A DNA stretch of 64,000 nt from Candidatus Saccharimonadota bacterium (GCA_028288995.1 JAQGHF010000003.1:62001-126000), one strand, 5' to 3'. Counted from the first letter of the stretch, positions 44,210 to 51,704 are shown. The notes: generated by a model from the sequence alone, not told the origin. Numbers and translations are program-made.

Positions 44210-45112
44210 ATGGCAAGGACGAAATCGACGAAAAGTTTTTTCATGCATCTGCATAAGACGTTTAAAAAACTGTCTGTAGTTCGTCAAGCAGCACTAATAA
44301 TTATCATATTGGCTGTCTTAGGCGTTGCGCCTACATACGCAGCGACCGACGGTTTTTGCACATCCCCAAATGTATCCGCTAAAAGCATTTCGAATGTTTC
44401 AGTCGAAACGATTAACATCAACATTAAGACCGATGCGCTCGATATAGGTCAAACAAAGTCAAAAGTTACTGGCAAAAATGGCATAACCAAAGAGACGTAT
44501 AACGTCGTCACGCACTGTGGTGTAGTTAAATCAAAAACACTCATATCTTCTGATGTTATAATCCCCGTCATAAACGGAGAGACCCTTGTGGGTACAAGAC
44601 ATAATGTCACTGAGTCGAGCAGTGTACCCTTTAATACCGTCACCCAAGACGACCCTAATAGCTATGTTGGAACAAACAGTACTATCACTGAAGGAATAGA
44701 CGGGACAGAGGAAACTATTTATACAGTAGCTCAAAACGAAGGTCAAGCTGAGACAAAGACACAAGTTAGGAGCCAGGTTACGATTCAACCTACTAACAAG
44801 GTCGTATCAATAGGAAGCAAGAAACACGAGTACGTTAACATTCTCACCTATCCTGTTGCTTATTCTGGGCAATATGCAACCTTAACAGCAAACACCTTAC
44901 CAAGCTCAACGTGTAATATAGTAGTGAATTACTATTCAGGTCCAAGTACGGCTGCAGGACTCTATACAAAGACTTCGGATGGAAACGGTAATATCCAATG
45001 GAGCTGGATAGTTGGAACACGTACATCTTCTGGCTCTTGGCCAATTACAGTAACTTGTAGCTCGGGGCTTGATAACACAGCATCTGGCAAATCAATAATC
45101 CAAGTCAACTAA
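44210..45112 (+). CDS. Secreted protein with two G5 domains
   Basis: A 300-residue protein with an N-terminal membrane segment (about 28-46, AALIIIILAVLGVAPTYA) that is probably cleaved. Two G5 domains follow: one around GKNGITKETYNVVTHCGVV and one around GIDGTEETIYTVAQNEG, then a C-terminal Ig-like region with NIVVNYYSGPS. G5 domains bind surface sugars or zinc in Gram-positive adhesins and cell-wall enzymes. The 243-nt gap after it holds tRNA-tail-like motifs, described separately. Confidence 0.78.
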   Translation: MARTKSTKSFFMHLHKTFKKLSVVRQAALIIIILAVLGVAPTYAATDGFCTSPNVSAKSISNVSVETININIKTDALDIGQTKSKVTGKNGITKETYNVVTHCGVVKSKTLISSDVIIPVINGETLVGTRHNVTESSSVPFNTVTQDDPNSYVGTNSTITEGIDGTEETIYTVAQNEGQAETKTQVRSQVTIQPTNKVVSIGSKKHEYVNILTYPVAYSGQYATLTANTLPSSTCNIVVNYYSGPSTAAGLYTKTSDGNGNIQWSWIVGTRTSSGSWPITVTCSSGLDNTASGKSIIQVN

Positions 45113-45180
45113 GCTAACGACAGCAGGTTCTAATAGCGGGAGGGTGAGTATACAACAGGGAATGCTATCCCTATTAATAC

Positions 45181-45243
45181 TTTCCATCGTCTTAGTTCCT
45201 TACGGATAAGGTTCCAGTCTGAATGTACTTGGGCAACAAAAAG
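45181..45243 (+). repeat. 63-bp direct repeat, left copy, with tRNA-tail-like end
   Basis: This segment matches 47892-47954 at 48 of 63 positions without gaps. Both contain GATAAGGTTCCA and ATGTACTTGGGCAAC, resembling a tRNA T arm and 3' end. The copies flank the genes at 45356-47771. Isolated T-arm-like motifs also occur at 45125-45135 and 45306-45317 (AAGGTTCTAATC). Confidence 0.6.
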
Positions 45244-45355
45244 TTTATAACGGAGAGAGATTAACAATGACCCTAATCTCTCTCCGTGTATTTAACACCT
45301 CTAACAAGGTTCTAATCTACTAGGCATATAGTAACTAGATTGCTATGATAATAAT

Positions 45356-45955
45356 ATGCAAAACAAGCGAAGCAAAACCGGCAGTGCATTAGTAGTCATA
45401 ATTGTAGTACTAATAGCCGTTATTTTGATAGCGTTAGGATTCTTATTCTGGCAACATTCCATGAAGGGTGCCACCAATTCAAATAGCGATAACTCTACCA
45501 AAAGCGACAATACTACCAGCCAGCAAACAACTCCACCAGCATCGAAGCCCGCACCTACTTACGTAGATCTAACTGATTGGAATATTAAATTGCAGGTTCC
45601 TAGTGGTCTCGATCAGTCTGATGTTAAATATGGTGAAAACCATATTGCAGAAGCACCTTCTTACTATTCATTTAACACATCCAAAATCATCACCCAAGGA
45701 GGAGAATGTGCTGGTGGATATCCGTTTGGAGATATCGTATCTCTTCAACGAACTACAGATCAACAAACGGCCAGTACTGAAGCTTCAAATGGCGGAGGCA
45801 AAGTTATTAATGCTTCCGCAATAAATAGTTATTACTATTACTACACTACCTCAATCGGATCAACCTCACCCGTTCCCGATTGTGCCACTACGACTTTGGC
45901 TAATAGTGAGCGATCACTCCTTATCAGCTTAGTCGAATCCCTAAGTTCTCTATAG
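45356..45955 (+). CDS. Exported single-pass membrane protein, unknown
   Basis: A 199-residue protein with short Lys/Arg N-terminus, TM helix (about 12-34), a Ser/Thr/Asn/Pro linker (40-70) and an external domain with two cysteines (GGECAGGY and PDCATT) and a tyrosine run (SYYYYYTT). TATGAT (45344-45349) ends 6 nt before the ATG: leaderless. It sits inside the 45181-47954 direct-repeat interval. Confidence 0.65.
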   Translation: MQNKRSKTGSALVVIIVVLIAVILIALGFLFWQHSMKGATNSNSDNSTKSDNTTSQQTTPPASKPAPTYVDLTDWNIKLQVPSGLDQSDVKYGENHIAEAPSYYSFNTSKIITQGGECAGGYPFGDIVSLQRTTDQQTASTEASNGGGKVINASAINSYYYYYTTSIGSTSPVPDCATTTLANSERSLLISLVESLSSL

Positions 45956-46151
45956 TACAAATTTCGCAGCTTTAAACCAGACTATATCCTAATTAAAGTA
46001 AAATGGACCTAAAGGTTATAAATACCTTAAATAAACTTGTTTATTAAGCTAGTTTATTGTTATAGTTCCCTGAGCGTTTCTCTCGCAAAATGCGATTGAG
46101 ATTTACCGAATCCTCGGGCGTTACCGAACACACCTTGAAAGGGTGAGTACT

Positions 46152-47771
46152 TTGAAAAACAACTATCGACTTAAGGCGTTCTTCGCCGCATTAACCATTG
46201 CAGCAGGAGTGGTCTTTGGATCACTTGTACTAACAGCACCAGCTCAGGCCTCATCGGTGGGAGATATGCTTTCTCCATTCGGATCAGGTCAATCTGCCTG
46301 TATATATCAAGGATATAGTAGTGGAACCCACACAGGGTCTTCCCAATACGGTCTAGACCTTGTGACGAGTAACTGCAGCTCAACGGATGCTGCAGGCGTC
46401 ACGGTTTATGCTCCACTTGATGGAACGATATATTACTGGCAGCCATCATACGGCAACCTTTGCATTAACTTCTCTGGAGGAAGCTATACGCTCACCCATA
46501 TCCACGCGTCCACAACAACTGGGTCGGTTACAGCCGGAGATGCATTGGGAACAATTGCAACGGCGGGTCAAGTTAACAATAATGGAGTGGCACATCTACA
46601 CTTTCAGGTGTGGTCGTCCGCTGGCTGTTACAATAGCTCCGTCATTCCATTCGACAGTGCCGACAGTACTCGCATTTGTGGCGCGCCAGACCTCACGGCG
46701 ACTGATTCCGGAAGTTACGACAATGGCGTCTGGAGTGGGACTACATTCACAGGCGATTCTTGCGGAGAACCACCCGCACCACCGCCAAGTGTGAACCACA
46801 TCTTCACAGGTACATCGTCTGACTACATATATGAAAGCTATTGGGGTGTAGGGAATGTGTTTACATCGTACCTGATGTCCACATTAAACAGTCCCGTAAC
46901 CTCGTTGCAACATGTTGTTGGCTCAGACAATGTGAATCACATATATGCGGGTACGTCTAACGGATCTGTGTATGAGAGTTATTGGGGAGCAGGCAACACC
47001 TTAACAACTTACGTGATGTCGACCGTTAGCGGATCTGTGACTGCACTCAGTCATGTGAAGAGTGCAGATGGGGTTAACCACCTCTACATAGGAACATCTA
47101 ACGGCTACATTTACGAGAGTTATTGGGGAGCGGGCAATCCTCTCACGACATACGTGATGGCTACTCTGAACAGCTCAGTTGGAGTGCTGCAGTACGTGCT
47201 TAGCGCAGATGGGGTAAGTCACATCTACGCGGGTACTTCACTCGGCTCTGTGTACGAAAGCTACTGGGGAGCTGGGAATACGTTTACCACCTACGTCATG
47301 AGCACCGACAGTGGAGCCGTTAAGACTTTGTATTACGTCAAATCTTCGGATGACGTGAATCACATCTATAGCGGAACCGCGAGTGGATATATATACGGAA
47401 GTTATTGGGGAGCTGGGAATACGTTTACATCTTACCTGATGTCGACATTGAACAGCTCGGTCAATACTCTTGAATATGTTCATTCATCGGATGGTCTAAA
47501 CCACATCTACGCGGGCACAACAAACGGGTCGGTGTACGAAAGTTATTGGGGCGGAGGCTACTCCCTAACAACGTACGTCATGACTACTGATGCAAGCTCA
47601 GTGACGAGTCTCGACTTCGTACAAACATCGGGTGGTGTAAATCACATCTTCTCTGGAACATCAGGTGGCGTTGTGTACGAAAGTTACTGGGGTGGAGGAA
47701 ATGCGTTTACTTCCTACTCAATGTTCACAGTAAGTGGAGCGGTGAATGACCTACAATATAGCGTTACTTAA
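46152..47771 (+). CDS. Secreted M23-like peptidase domain fused to seven-repeat propeller
   Basis: The start is probably TTG 46152 (MKNNYRLKAFF), since AAAGG lies 9 nt upstream; GTG 46143 is the alternative. The signal peptide ends near AQA-SS. A LytM/M23 domain (about 35-180) retains GLDLV and HLHFQVW, but the first ligand motif H-x-G-x-D reads Q-Y-G-L-D, so a zinc ligand appears lost. A proline linker leads to seven units of about 46 residues (HIYAGTSNGSVYESYWG...TTYVM), matching a seven-bladed lectin-like propeller. Probable wall- or host-glycan-binding protein. Confidence 0.82.
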   Translation: MKNNYRLKAFFAALTIAAGVVFGSLVLTAPAQASSVGDMLSPFGSGQSACIYQGYSSGTHTGSSQYGLDLVTSNCSSTDAAGVTVYAPLDGTIYYWQPSYGNLCINFSGGSYTLTHIHASTTTGSVTAGDALGTIATAGQVNNNGVAHLHFQVWSSAGCYNSSVIPFDSADSTRICGAPDLTATDSGSYDNGVWSGTTFTGDSCGEPPAPPPSVNHIFTGTSSDYIYESYWGVGNVFTSYLMSTLNSPVTSLQHVVGSDNVNHIYAGTSNGSVYESYWGAGNTLTTYVMSTVSGSVTALSHVKSADGVNHLYIGTSNGYIYESYWGAGNPLTTYVMATLNSSVGVLQYVLSADGVSHIYAGTSLGSVYESYWGAGNTFTTYVMSTDSGAVKTLYYVKSSDDVNHIYSGTASGYIYGSYWGAGNTFTSYLMSTLNSSVNTLEYVHSSDGLNHIYAGTTNGSVYESYWGGGYSLTTYVMTTDASSVTSLDFVQTSGGVNHIFSGTSGGVVYESYWGGGNAFTSYSMFTVSGAVNDLQYSVT

Positions 47772-47795
47772 AAGAGGCGCTTAGTCCAAACTAAT

Positions 47796-47825
47796 GGGGT
47801 GTACTGCAAGCCAGCAGTGCACCCC
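47796..47825 (+). terminator. Terminator after the M23/propeller gene
   Basis: GGGGTGTACTGC and GCAGTGCACCCC (47796-47807/47814-47825) form a 12-bp stem with one G.U pair, followed by TCTTC and TTCTT. Confidence 0.75.
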
Positions 47826-47891
47826 TCTTCAATTCTTGTTCCAATCCTATGTGCGTGTGTTAACTAACACATTACTCGCCCCTATAAGAGT

Positions 47892-47954
47892 CTTCCATCG
47901 TAGTATTTCAGAACAGATAAGGTTCCAATGTAGATGTACTTGGGCAACCAAGAT
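47892..47954 (+). repeat. 63-bp direct repeat, right copy, with tRNA-tail-like end
   Basis: Partner of 45181-45243 (48/63 identical). This copy ends TTGGGCAACCA, like a tRNA 3' end with CCA, and is followed 5 nt later by a terminator, as real tRNA genes are here. GTTCCAATCC at 47838-47847 is another T-arm-like motif. Confidence 0.6.
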
Positions 47955-47959
47955 TATTA

Positions 47960-47986
47960 AAAGAACCTCACATGAGGTTCTTTTTT
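47960..47986 (+). terminator. Terminator after the right repeat copy
   Basis: AAGAACCTCA (47961-47970) and TGAGGTTCTT (47973-47982), then a T-run; functional in both directions because of the A-run upstream. Confidence 0.8.
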
Positions 47987-48001
47987 ATTATCGCATCCCT
48001 T

Positions 48002-48181
48002 TTAAGAATCTGCTTTCGGGACCTTTGCACCGGCTTTTCGAGCTTCGCTGAGACCAATGGCAATTGCCTGTTTTCGATTCGTGACTTTCCTGCCACTATT
48101 GCCACTTTTTAGCTTGCCCTCCTCCATCTCGTGAAGCGCCTTATGAACTTTTTTTTGAGATGTATCACTATACTTTGCCAT
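48002..48181 (-). CDS. DUF6496-like small basic protein
   Basis: A 59-residue protein: MAKYSDTSQKKVHKALHEM, then EGKLKSGNSGRKVTNRKQAI and a Lys-rich end. The pattern K-S-G-x-S-G-x-K-V-x-x-R-K-Q-A-I-A-I is typical of DUF6496, small Lys-rich proteins of unknown function, possibly nucleic-acid binding. The start at 48181 follows GAGAGGAG; longer in-frame versions lack such a site. Confidence 0.8.
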   Translation of the reverse strand: MAKYSDTSQKKVHKALHEMEEGKLKSGNSGRKVTNRKQAIAIGLSEARKAGAKVPKADS

Positions 48182-48273
48182 AGCTTCTCCTCTCATTAAG
48201 GTTGTATCTTTAGTATAGAAAACAAACCTGAAGGAAACTTTAAATGATGGACTTTGAACCATCCCACCCACAA

Positions 48274-48303
48274 AAATACCGCCCCAGGGTAAGGCGGTAT
48301 TTT
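48274..48303. terminator. Bidirectional terminator in the 48.2-48.4 kb gap
   Basis: AAAATACCGCC, 9-nt loop, GGCGGTATTTT. It ends the leftward operon 49299-48409 before the DUF6496-like gene. The remainder of 48182-48408 shows no gene. Confidence 0.85.
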
Positions 48304-48408
48304 GATGTGTGATCTGTCTATATCTGAATCTTTAAGGTGCGAGTGTGAGGACCACTGATCATTACTATAGACACACTGCTTGAAGATACGCTGTGGTAAT
48401 TCTTAAAC

Positions 48409-48849
48409 TTAGGAATTATTCAAAAATATTCCAAGAATAACAAACCCTACCCCTGTTACCCCAAATGAGATGTAGCCGATTTTCTTTGCAATTTGCTGTG
48501 ACTTAATCGTCACAATGAATCCGATAATAATAGAAATGGTTGATAAGAGCGGCACAATGAAGAACTGCAAAAGATATAAGAATACCGCATTCATCGTCCC
48601 CTCACCTAAGCCTTGGTTCTGTTGTTTTATGACGCTTAATGTTACCCATAGAATAGTAACAAGAATCGGAAATGGAAGCGCCAGAATAAGTCCAACGACA
48701 GAGAGAATCGTTTGTTCTTTCGGAGCACCGGGAACGCCCGCCTGATCATTGCTATACTGATGATCACTCGTTGATTCGGTCACTTCTGACGTGTACTCGA
48801 TTGGACCTAATGACTCCCTAGAATCTTGCGGATTTTTATCGTCGTTCAT
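48409..48849 (-). CDS. DUF4190-like small membrane protein
   Basis: A 146-residue protein with a hydrophilic N-terminus (1-45, with YSNDQAGVPGAPKEQ), then three hydrophobic helices (about 48-70, 82-108, 120-143) connected by short loops. The GLILALPFPILVTILWV and GFVILGIFLNN segments resemble DUF4190/DUF308-type proteins. Function unknown. It starts directly after the FtsB-like gene. Confidence 0.6.
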   Translation of the reverse strand: MNDDKNPQDSRESLGPIEYTSEVTESTSDHQYSNDQAGVPGAPKEQTILSVVGLILALPFPILVTILWVTLSVIKQQNQGLGEGTMNAVFLYLLQFFIVPLLSTISIIIGFIVTIKSQQIAKKIGYISFGVTGVGFVILGIFLNNS

Positions 48850-49299
48850 CTATTTACCACTCGATATACTTTTACTATACCCACCAAAAAGGAAGTTCAC
48901 CCACTGTTCAAGATTCGAAGTGGCCAGCTGTGCTGTAGGAGTTGTCGTGGTTGCCGCATCCTCTTTTATGGCTGCTGCGCTGTTCGGCGGTAGCACTAAT
49001 GCATGCTCACCAGGTCGTACGAGTCCCAGGGCATCACGAACCGCAAGCTCTTGATACTCAGTCGTCTGGTAGTAATTTTTTTGTAAGGACAAGTTGTCAC
49101 GCTGCAGCTGGGTTAGTTGCAACTGCCGCTTCTTTAAATCAATGTCTTTTTGTAGTCCATAGTTACGTTGCATTGCCCCCAGTGATGCCCATACCCATCC
49201 GGCCGCAATGACAAAAGCCACTAAAATGACGATGTTATTAAGCGTCAAATACTTGTGGCGAATATGATAAATGATTTTTTGTATGTTTATATTACGCAT
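48850..49299 (-). CDS. FtsB/DivIC-family septum formation initiator
   Basis: About 149 residues: short cytoplasmic start, one TM helix (about 22-40), a Leu/Gln/Lys coiled coil (YGLQKDIDLKKRQLQLTQLQ) and the conserved post-coil segment YYQTTEYQELAVRDALGLVRPGEHALVL, the FtsB/DivIC signature. It bridges divisome proteins outside the membrane. An ATG at 49320 is possible but a TATAAT box ends only 2 nt before it, so 49299 is preferred. Confidence 0.82.
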   Translation of the reverse strand: MRNINIQKIIYHIRHKYLTLNNIVILVAFVIAAGWVWASLGAMQRNYGLQKDIDLKKRQLQLTQLQRDNLSLQKNYYQTTEYQELAVRDALGLVRPGEHALVLPPNSAAAIKEDAATTTTPTAQLATSNLEQWVNFLFGGYSKSISSGK

Positions 49300-49376
49300 G
49301 GCGTTTTCGCTATTTCTCATTCATTATAGCGCAGCCCTAGAAACGATGCCATAAAGAAGCTATAATGTCTCCTATT

Positions 49377-49452
49377 GGGGCTGTAGCTCATCGGTCAGAG
49401 CAGGCGGCTCATAACCACTTGGTAGATAGTTCAACTCTATCCAGCCCCACCA
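49377..49452 (+). tRNA. tRNA-Ile2(CAT), lysidine-dependent
   Basis: A 76-nt cloverleaf: acceptor GGGGCTG/CAGCCCC, D stem GCTC/GAGC, anticodon stem GGCGG/CCACT with loop CTCATAA, T stem GATAG/CTATC, encoded CCA. The arm GAGCAGGCG...TTGGT resembles E. coli ileX rather than Met tRNAs, so C34 should become lysidine through TilS (8358-9191). One C.A mismatch is in the anticodon stem. TATAAT is at 49361-49366. It heads the cassette array. Confidence 0.85.
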
Positions 49453-49457
49453 AGTAT

Positions 49458-49742
49458 TTATTTCTTTTTATGCAAATACCTTGCAATCGAGAATACAACG
49501 AACCCTAAAATCAGTAGAAGAATGGCTGCTAGTATGATATCGTCCCCAGACTTGTATGTATAAGTGAGTCCTAGGACTGGAGCATGAATAATAGATACAG
49601 CGCGGAGTGCGTCATTAAGAGGAACTCCGCAAATCACTAAAACAATAGTCGGCACCGCAAACAAAACTGGGACGAAGACTAGCGGCCAATAACGTTTCAT
49701 CCACGCAATGAATACCCTATACGTTGAACTCTCTCGTTTCAT
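49458..49742 (-). CDS. Small two-helix membrane protein, cassette 1
   Basis: A 94-residue protein with two to three hydrophobic segments (about 18-38, 65-85) and a KKK end. Its stop is 6 nt after tRNA-Ile2 and it points toward the tRNA. TATAAT (49751-49756, reverse) ends 8 nt before the ATG, and that box abuts the 31-bp tRNA-tail repeat at 49759. Family unknown. Confidence 0.65.
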   Translation of the reverse strand: MKRESSTYRVFIAWMKRYWPLVFVPVLFAVPTIVLVICGVPLNDALRAVSIIHAPVLGLTYTYKSGDDIILAAILLLILGFVVFSIARYLHKKK

Positions 49743-49758
49743 ATTATTAGATTATAGC

Positions 49759-49789
49759 AGCTCTAACTTCGTTCATAATGCCCCACCAA
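49759..49789 (+). repeat. tRNA-tail repeat A of the Ile2 cassette array
   Basis: First of three 31-bp copies: 28/31 identical to 50181-50211 and 25/31 to 50742-50772. It ends with GCCCCACCAA, identical to the last bases of tRNA-Ile2 plus one. No 5' tRNA half precedes it. Confidence 0.8.
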
Positions 49790-49803
49790 ATGAACCATCG
49801 ATG

Positions 49804-49842
49804 ACAGTCAGAACTATTCTGGCTGTTTTATTTATGCTTGCA
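49804..49842 (+). terminator. Hairpin plus TTATGCTTGCA motif after repeat A
   Basis: ACAGTCAG and CTGGCTGT form a stem (49804-49826, one mismatch) followed by TTTTATT. The 11-mer TTATGCTTGCA (49832-49842) directly follows and recurs after repeat B and after the tRNA-Met terminator. Confidence 0.6.
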
Positions 49843-49885
49843 GCTATTCGGAATCAGTATAGAATTATAGGAAATAGGAGTAATT

Positions 49886-50182
49886 ATGGCGATCACTTAT
49901 GAGAAATTTCCACCAACAGCTGACGATGTACGGCTAGAACCGAGCTTTGTATCTGCGATAACTAATGATTCTGAGGAGGATATGGTTGTATTTACTATTG
50001 CCCAAGAAGATGCATTTCAATTTTCTAAGGAGATAGAACGAAACGAAAACGGAAACATTAACCTAAATGAAGTCAGACGAGGACTTTCTAAAGCGGCCGA
50101 GGCACTCACTGATGGCATTACGAGATCGATGTACATCAAGGGAGTCGATAGCTTTATCGAACGCCAGCTATCACGAGCTTAG
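49886..50182 (+). CDS. Small soluble protein, cassette 2
   Basis: A 98-residue protein beginning MAITYEKFPPTADDVRLEPS, with an acidic NDSEEDMVVFTIAQEDAFQF and a helical C-terminus. AGGAGT lies 5 nt before the ATG. Its stop touches tRNA-tail repeat B. It lies alone between repeats A and B, reading away from the tRNA. No family recognised. Confidence 0.68.
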   Translation: MAITYEKFPPTADDVRLEPSFVSAITNDSEEDMVVFTIAQEDAFQFSKEIERNENGNINLNEVRRGLSKAAEALTDGITRSMYIKGVDSFIERQLSRA

Positions 50183-50211
50183 TTCTGACTTCGTTCATAA
50201 CGCCCCACCAA
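50181..50211 (+). repeat. tRNA-tail repeat B of the Ile2 cassette array
   Basis: Second 31-bp copy, 422 bp after repeat A and 28/31 identical to it and to repeat C. A weak hairpin with T6 follows (50216-50236), then TTATGCTTGCA at 50237-50247, as after repeat A. Confidence 0.82.
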
Positions 50212-50337
50212 CCATAAGCACTTTGCGAAAGTAAGGTGTTTTTTGTTTATGCTTGCAAAATGAGGTCATTAATTCATAATCTTATTTACACATAGTTTCG
50301 TAAGGTTACTCGTATATTACATAGGATTGGAAACGAC

Positions 50338-50643
50338 ATGGAAATTCTTCTGTCCATACTTATTTATGGTTTTCTATACATGGTCGTGGGGGTGATTTGC
50401 TACTTCGTACTGCGCCTCGGCGGTGAGTGGTACCGTGGGGTACTGGACTTCGATCCAGTATCCGGCGTCCTCGAGAAAATCGAAGAGACGGAAGCCCGAC
50501 GAACCCGAATCATTCTCAGGCTCACCGCAGTCGTCGTTGCTCCAGTAGTGTCCGTCATTGCATTCTGCGTGGGCCTGCCTCTTGCAGCCATTAAGGCATG
50601 CTACGTGGGGCTGAGGTTTATCTGGCGCTTCATAGTTACGTAA
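50338..50643 (+). CDS. Small GC-rich membrane protein, cassette 3
   Basis: A 101-residue product with two hydrophobic regions (about 4-27 and 57-90) separated by a charged GEWYRGVLDFDPVSG...EETEARRTR segment. GGATTGG is the likely ribosome site. Codon usage is clearly GC-rich (gtc, ctc, cgg) compared with cassettes 1 and 2, pointing to a different origin. It is bounded by tRNA-tail repeats B and C and followed by a strong hairpin. Confidence 0.65.
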   Translation: MEILLSILIYGFLYMVVGVICYFVLRLGGEWYRGVLDFDPVSGVLEKIEETEARRTRIILRLTAVVVAPVVSVIAFCVGLPLAAIKACYVGLRFIWRFIVT

Positions 50644-50658
50644 TCCTTCCTCCAACCA

Positions 50659-50707
50659 CCCGCTGCAAAGCAATGTCGAGCCTGCTCCATTGCATTAACG
50701 CAGCGGG
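50659..50707 (+). terminator. Nested hairpin after cassette 3 gene
   Basis: CCCGCTGC/GCAGCGGG (50659-50666/50700-50707) encloses GCAATG/CATTGC (50670-50675/50688-50693), followed by TTCTTCATTT. Likely terminator carried with the cassette. Confidence 0.72.
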
Positions 50708-50741
50708 TTCTTCATTTGTCGCACTACCTAAGAGCCAATAA

Positions 50742-50772
50742 AGTTCCGACTTCGCGCATAACGCCCCACCAA
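50742..50772 (+). repeat. tRNA-tail repeat C of the Ile2 cassette array
   Basis: Third 31-bp copy, 561 bp after repeat B (28/31 identical). Its ACGCCC also pairs with GGGCGT at 50784-50789, giving a terminator-like hairpin with a T5 tail facing the end of the 50790 gene. Confidence 0.8.
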
Positions 50773-50789
50773 TCGGGTCCTCACGGGCG

Positions 50790-51704
50790 TTATTTTTGAT
50801 TAAGAATCACGGGACGTAGCTTATTCAGCTTTTCCAGACTCTGATCAACTTGGCCACGAATAGACGATCGCATTCGAGCTTCAGTCAAGCGATCCTTCCA
50901 ATAGGAAAATCGACTATTCTGTTCATCAATAAGGCGTTCATTTAATTTCATGACACCGCTGAGTTGCATAGTATCGAGTAGTTCAAAAATACGATTATCT
51001 AATGCTTCGCCCTTTAAATCATCAATACCAGCATGAATACCAAGTGGATTTTCACCTTTTTCTTCAACGAAAAGATCAATTTCACGGAGTCGTGCTATCG
51101 AGGTAAGTGTTCGGCGAGTCGGCACATCATCCGAAATATCCGCAGATGAGATATTCTGCGATAGTTTCTGATTCATGTTAACTGGGCGATCACTGATTGT
51201 ACGAGTGAATAAACGGCTAAATCCTACTTCCATATGAGCTTGTACAGCATAGTCTTCAAAGTGACGCGCGATTGAACGAAGGGCACGTATCGGATCATCG
51301 GTCTTAGCTTTTCGCTGACGGTATTCAACTTCGTCAAGGTAACGAAGTGTTGGAAACCCGCTTTCAGAACGTCCAACGATCGCTTGCATTGAATTCTTCT
51401 CATCATTATCTCGAGCATAGAAACCAGTTTCTTTATGCAACAACCTTAGCGCAGTTGCGACACCAAGAGTCTCGTCTTTAAGCTCTTCTTTTCCTGATCG
51501 GATTGCCTGCTCGGCGAGTGATTGACGAATCAAACGAATAGTAGGACCTTCTAGCTCACTATCGGGCACACGTACCATTGGGTATTCAGTCCTGTCTGGT
51601 CGTGGCTGTACAGGGTCAACCATAAGTTCAAGCGGCAAAATATCACCATCTTTAGACACGTAGCTACGAGAATCGGTCAAAAGAGGTTCATGGTACTCAG
51701 GCAC
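50790..51704 (-). CDS. Hypothetical soluble helical protein
   Basis: A 304-residue protein, mostly helical and charged, without signal or TM segments. Segments include TIRLIRQSLAEQAIRSG, EVEYRQRKAKTDDPIRALRS and SYWKDRLTEARMRSSIRGQV. It starts with GTG (51704) after AGGA. No family recognised. The next gene upstream (51805) has similar composition and strand, so they may belong together. Confidence 0.65.
   Translation of the reverse strand: MPEYHEPLLTDSRSYVSKDGDILPLELMVDPVQPRPDRTEYPMVRVPDSELEGPTIRLIRQSLAEQAIRSGKEELKDETLGVATALRLLHKETGFYARDNDEKNSMQAIVGRSESGFPTLRYLDEVEYRQRKAKTDDPIRALRSIARHFEDYAVQAHMEVGFSRLFTRTISDRPVNMNQKLSQNISSADISDDVPTRRTLTSIARLREIDLFVEEKGENPLGIHAGIDDLKGEALDNRIFELLDTMQLSGVMKLNERLIDEQNSRFSYWKDRLTEARMRSSIRGQVDQSLEKLNKLRPVILNQK

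Noticed and set aside
46387-46794. 135-codon alternative frame inside the M23/propeller gene
   Set aside because: It overlaps a clear signal-peptide and HLHF-containing gene and gives a low-complexity His/Arg-rich product.
48245-48266. Reverse-strand T-arm-like hairpin (GATGG, GGTTCAAAG, CCATC)
   Set aside because: The loop is 8 nt, there is no adjacent acceptor or CCA, and no nearby tRNA matches. Too weak to call a tRNA remnant.
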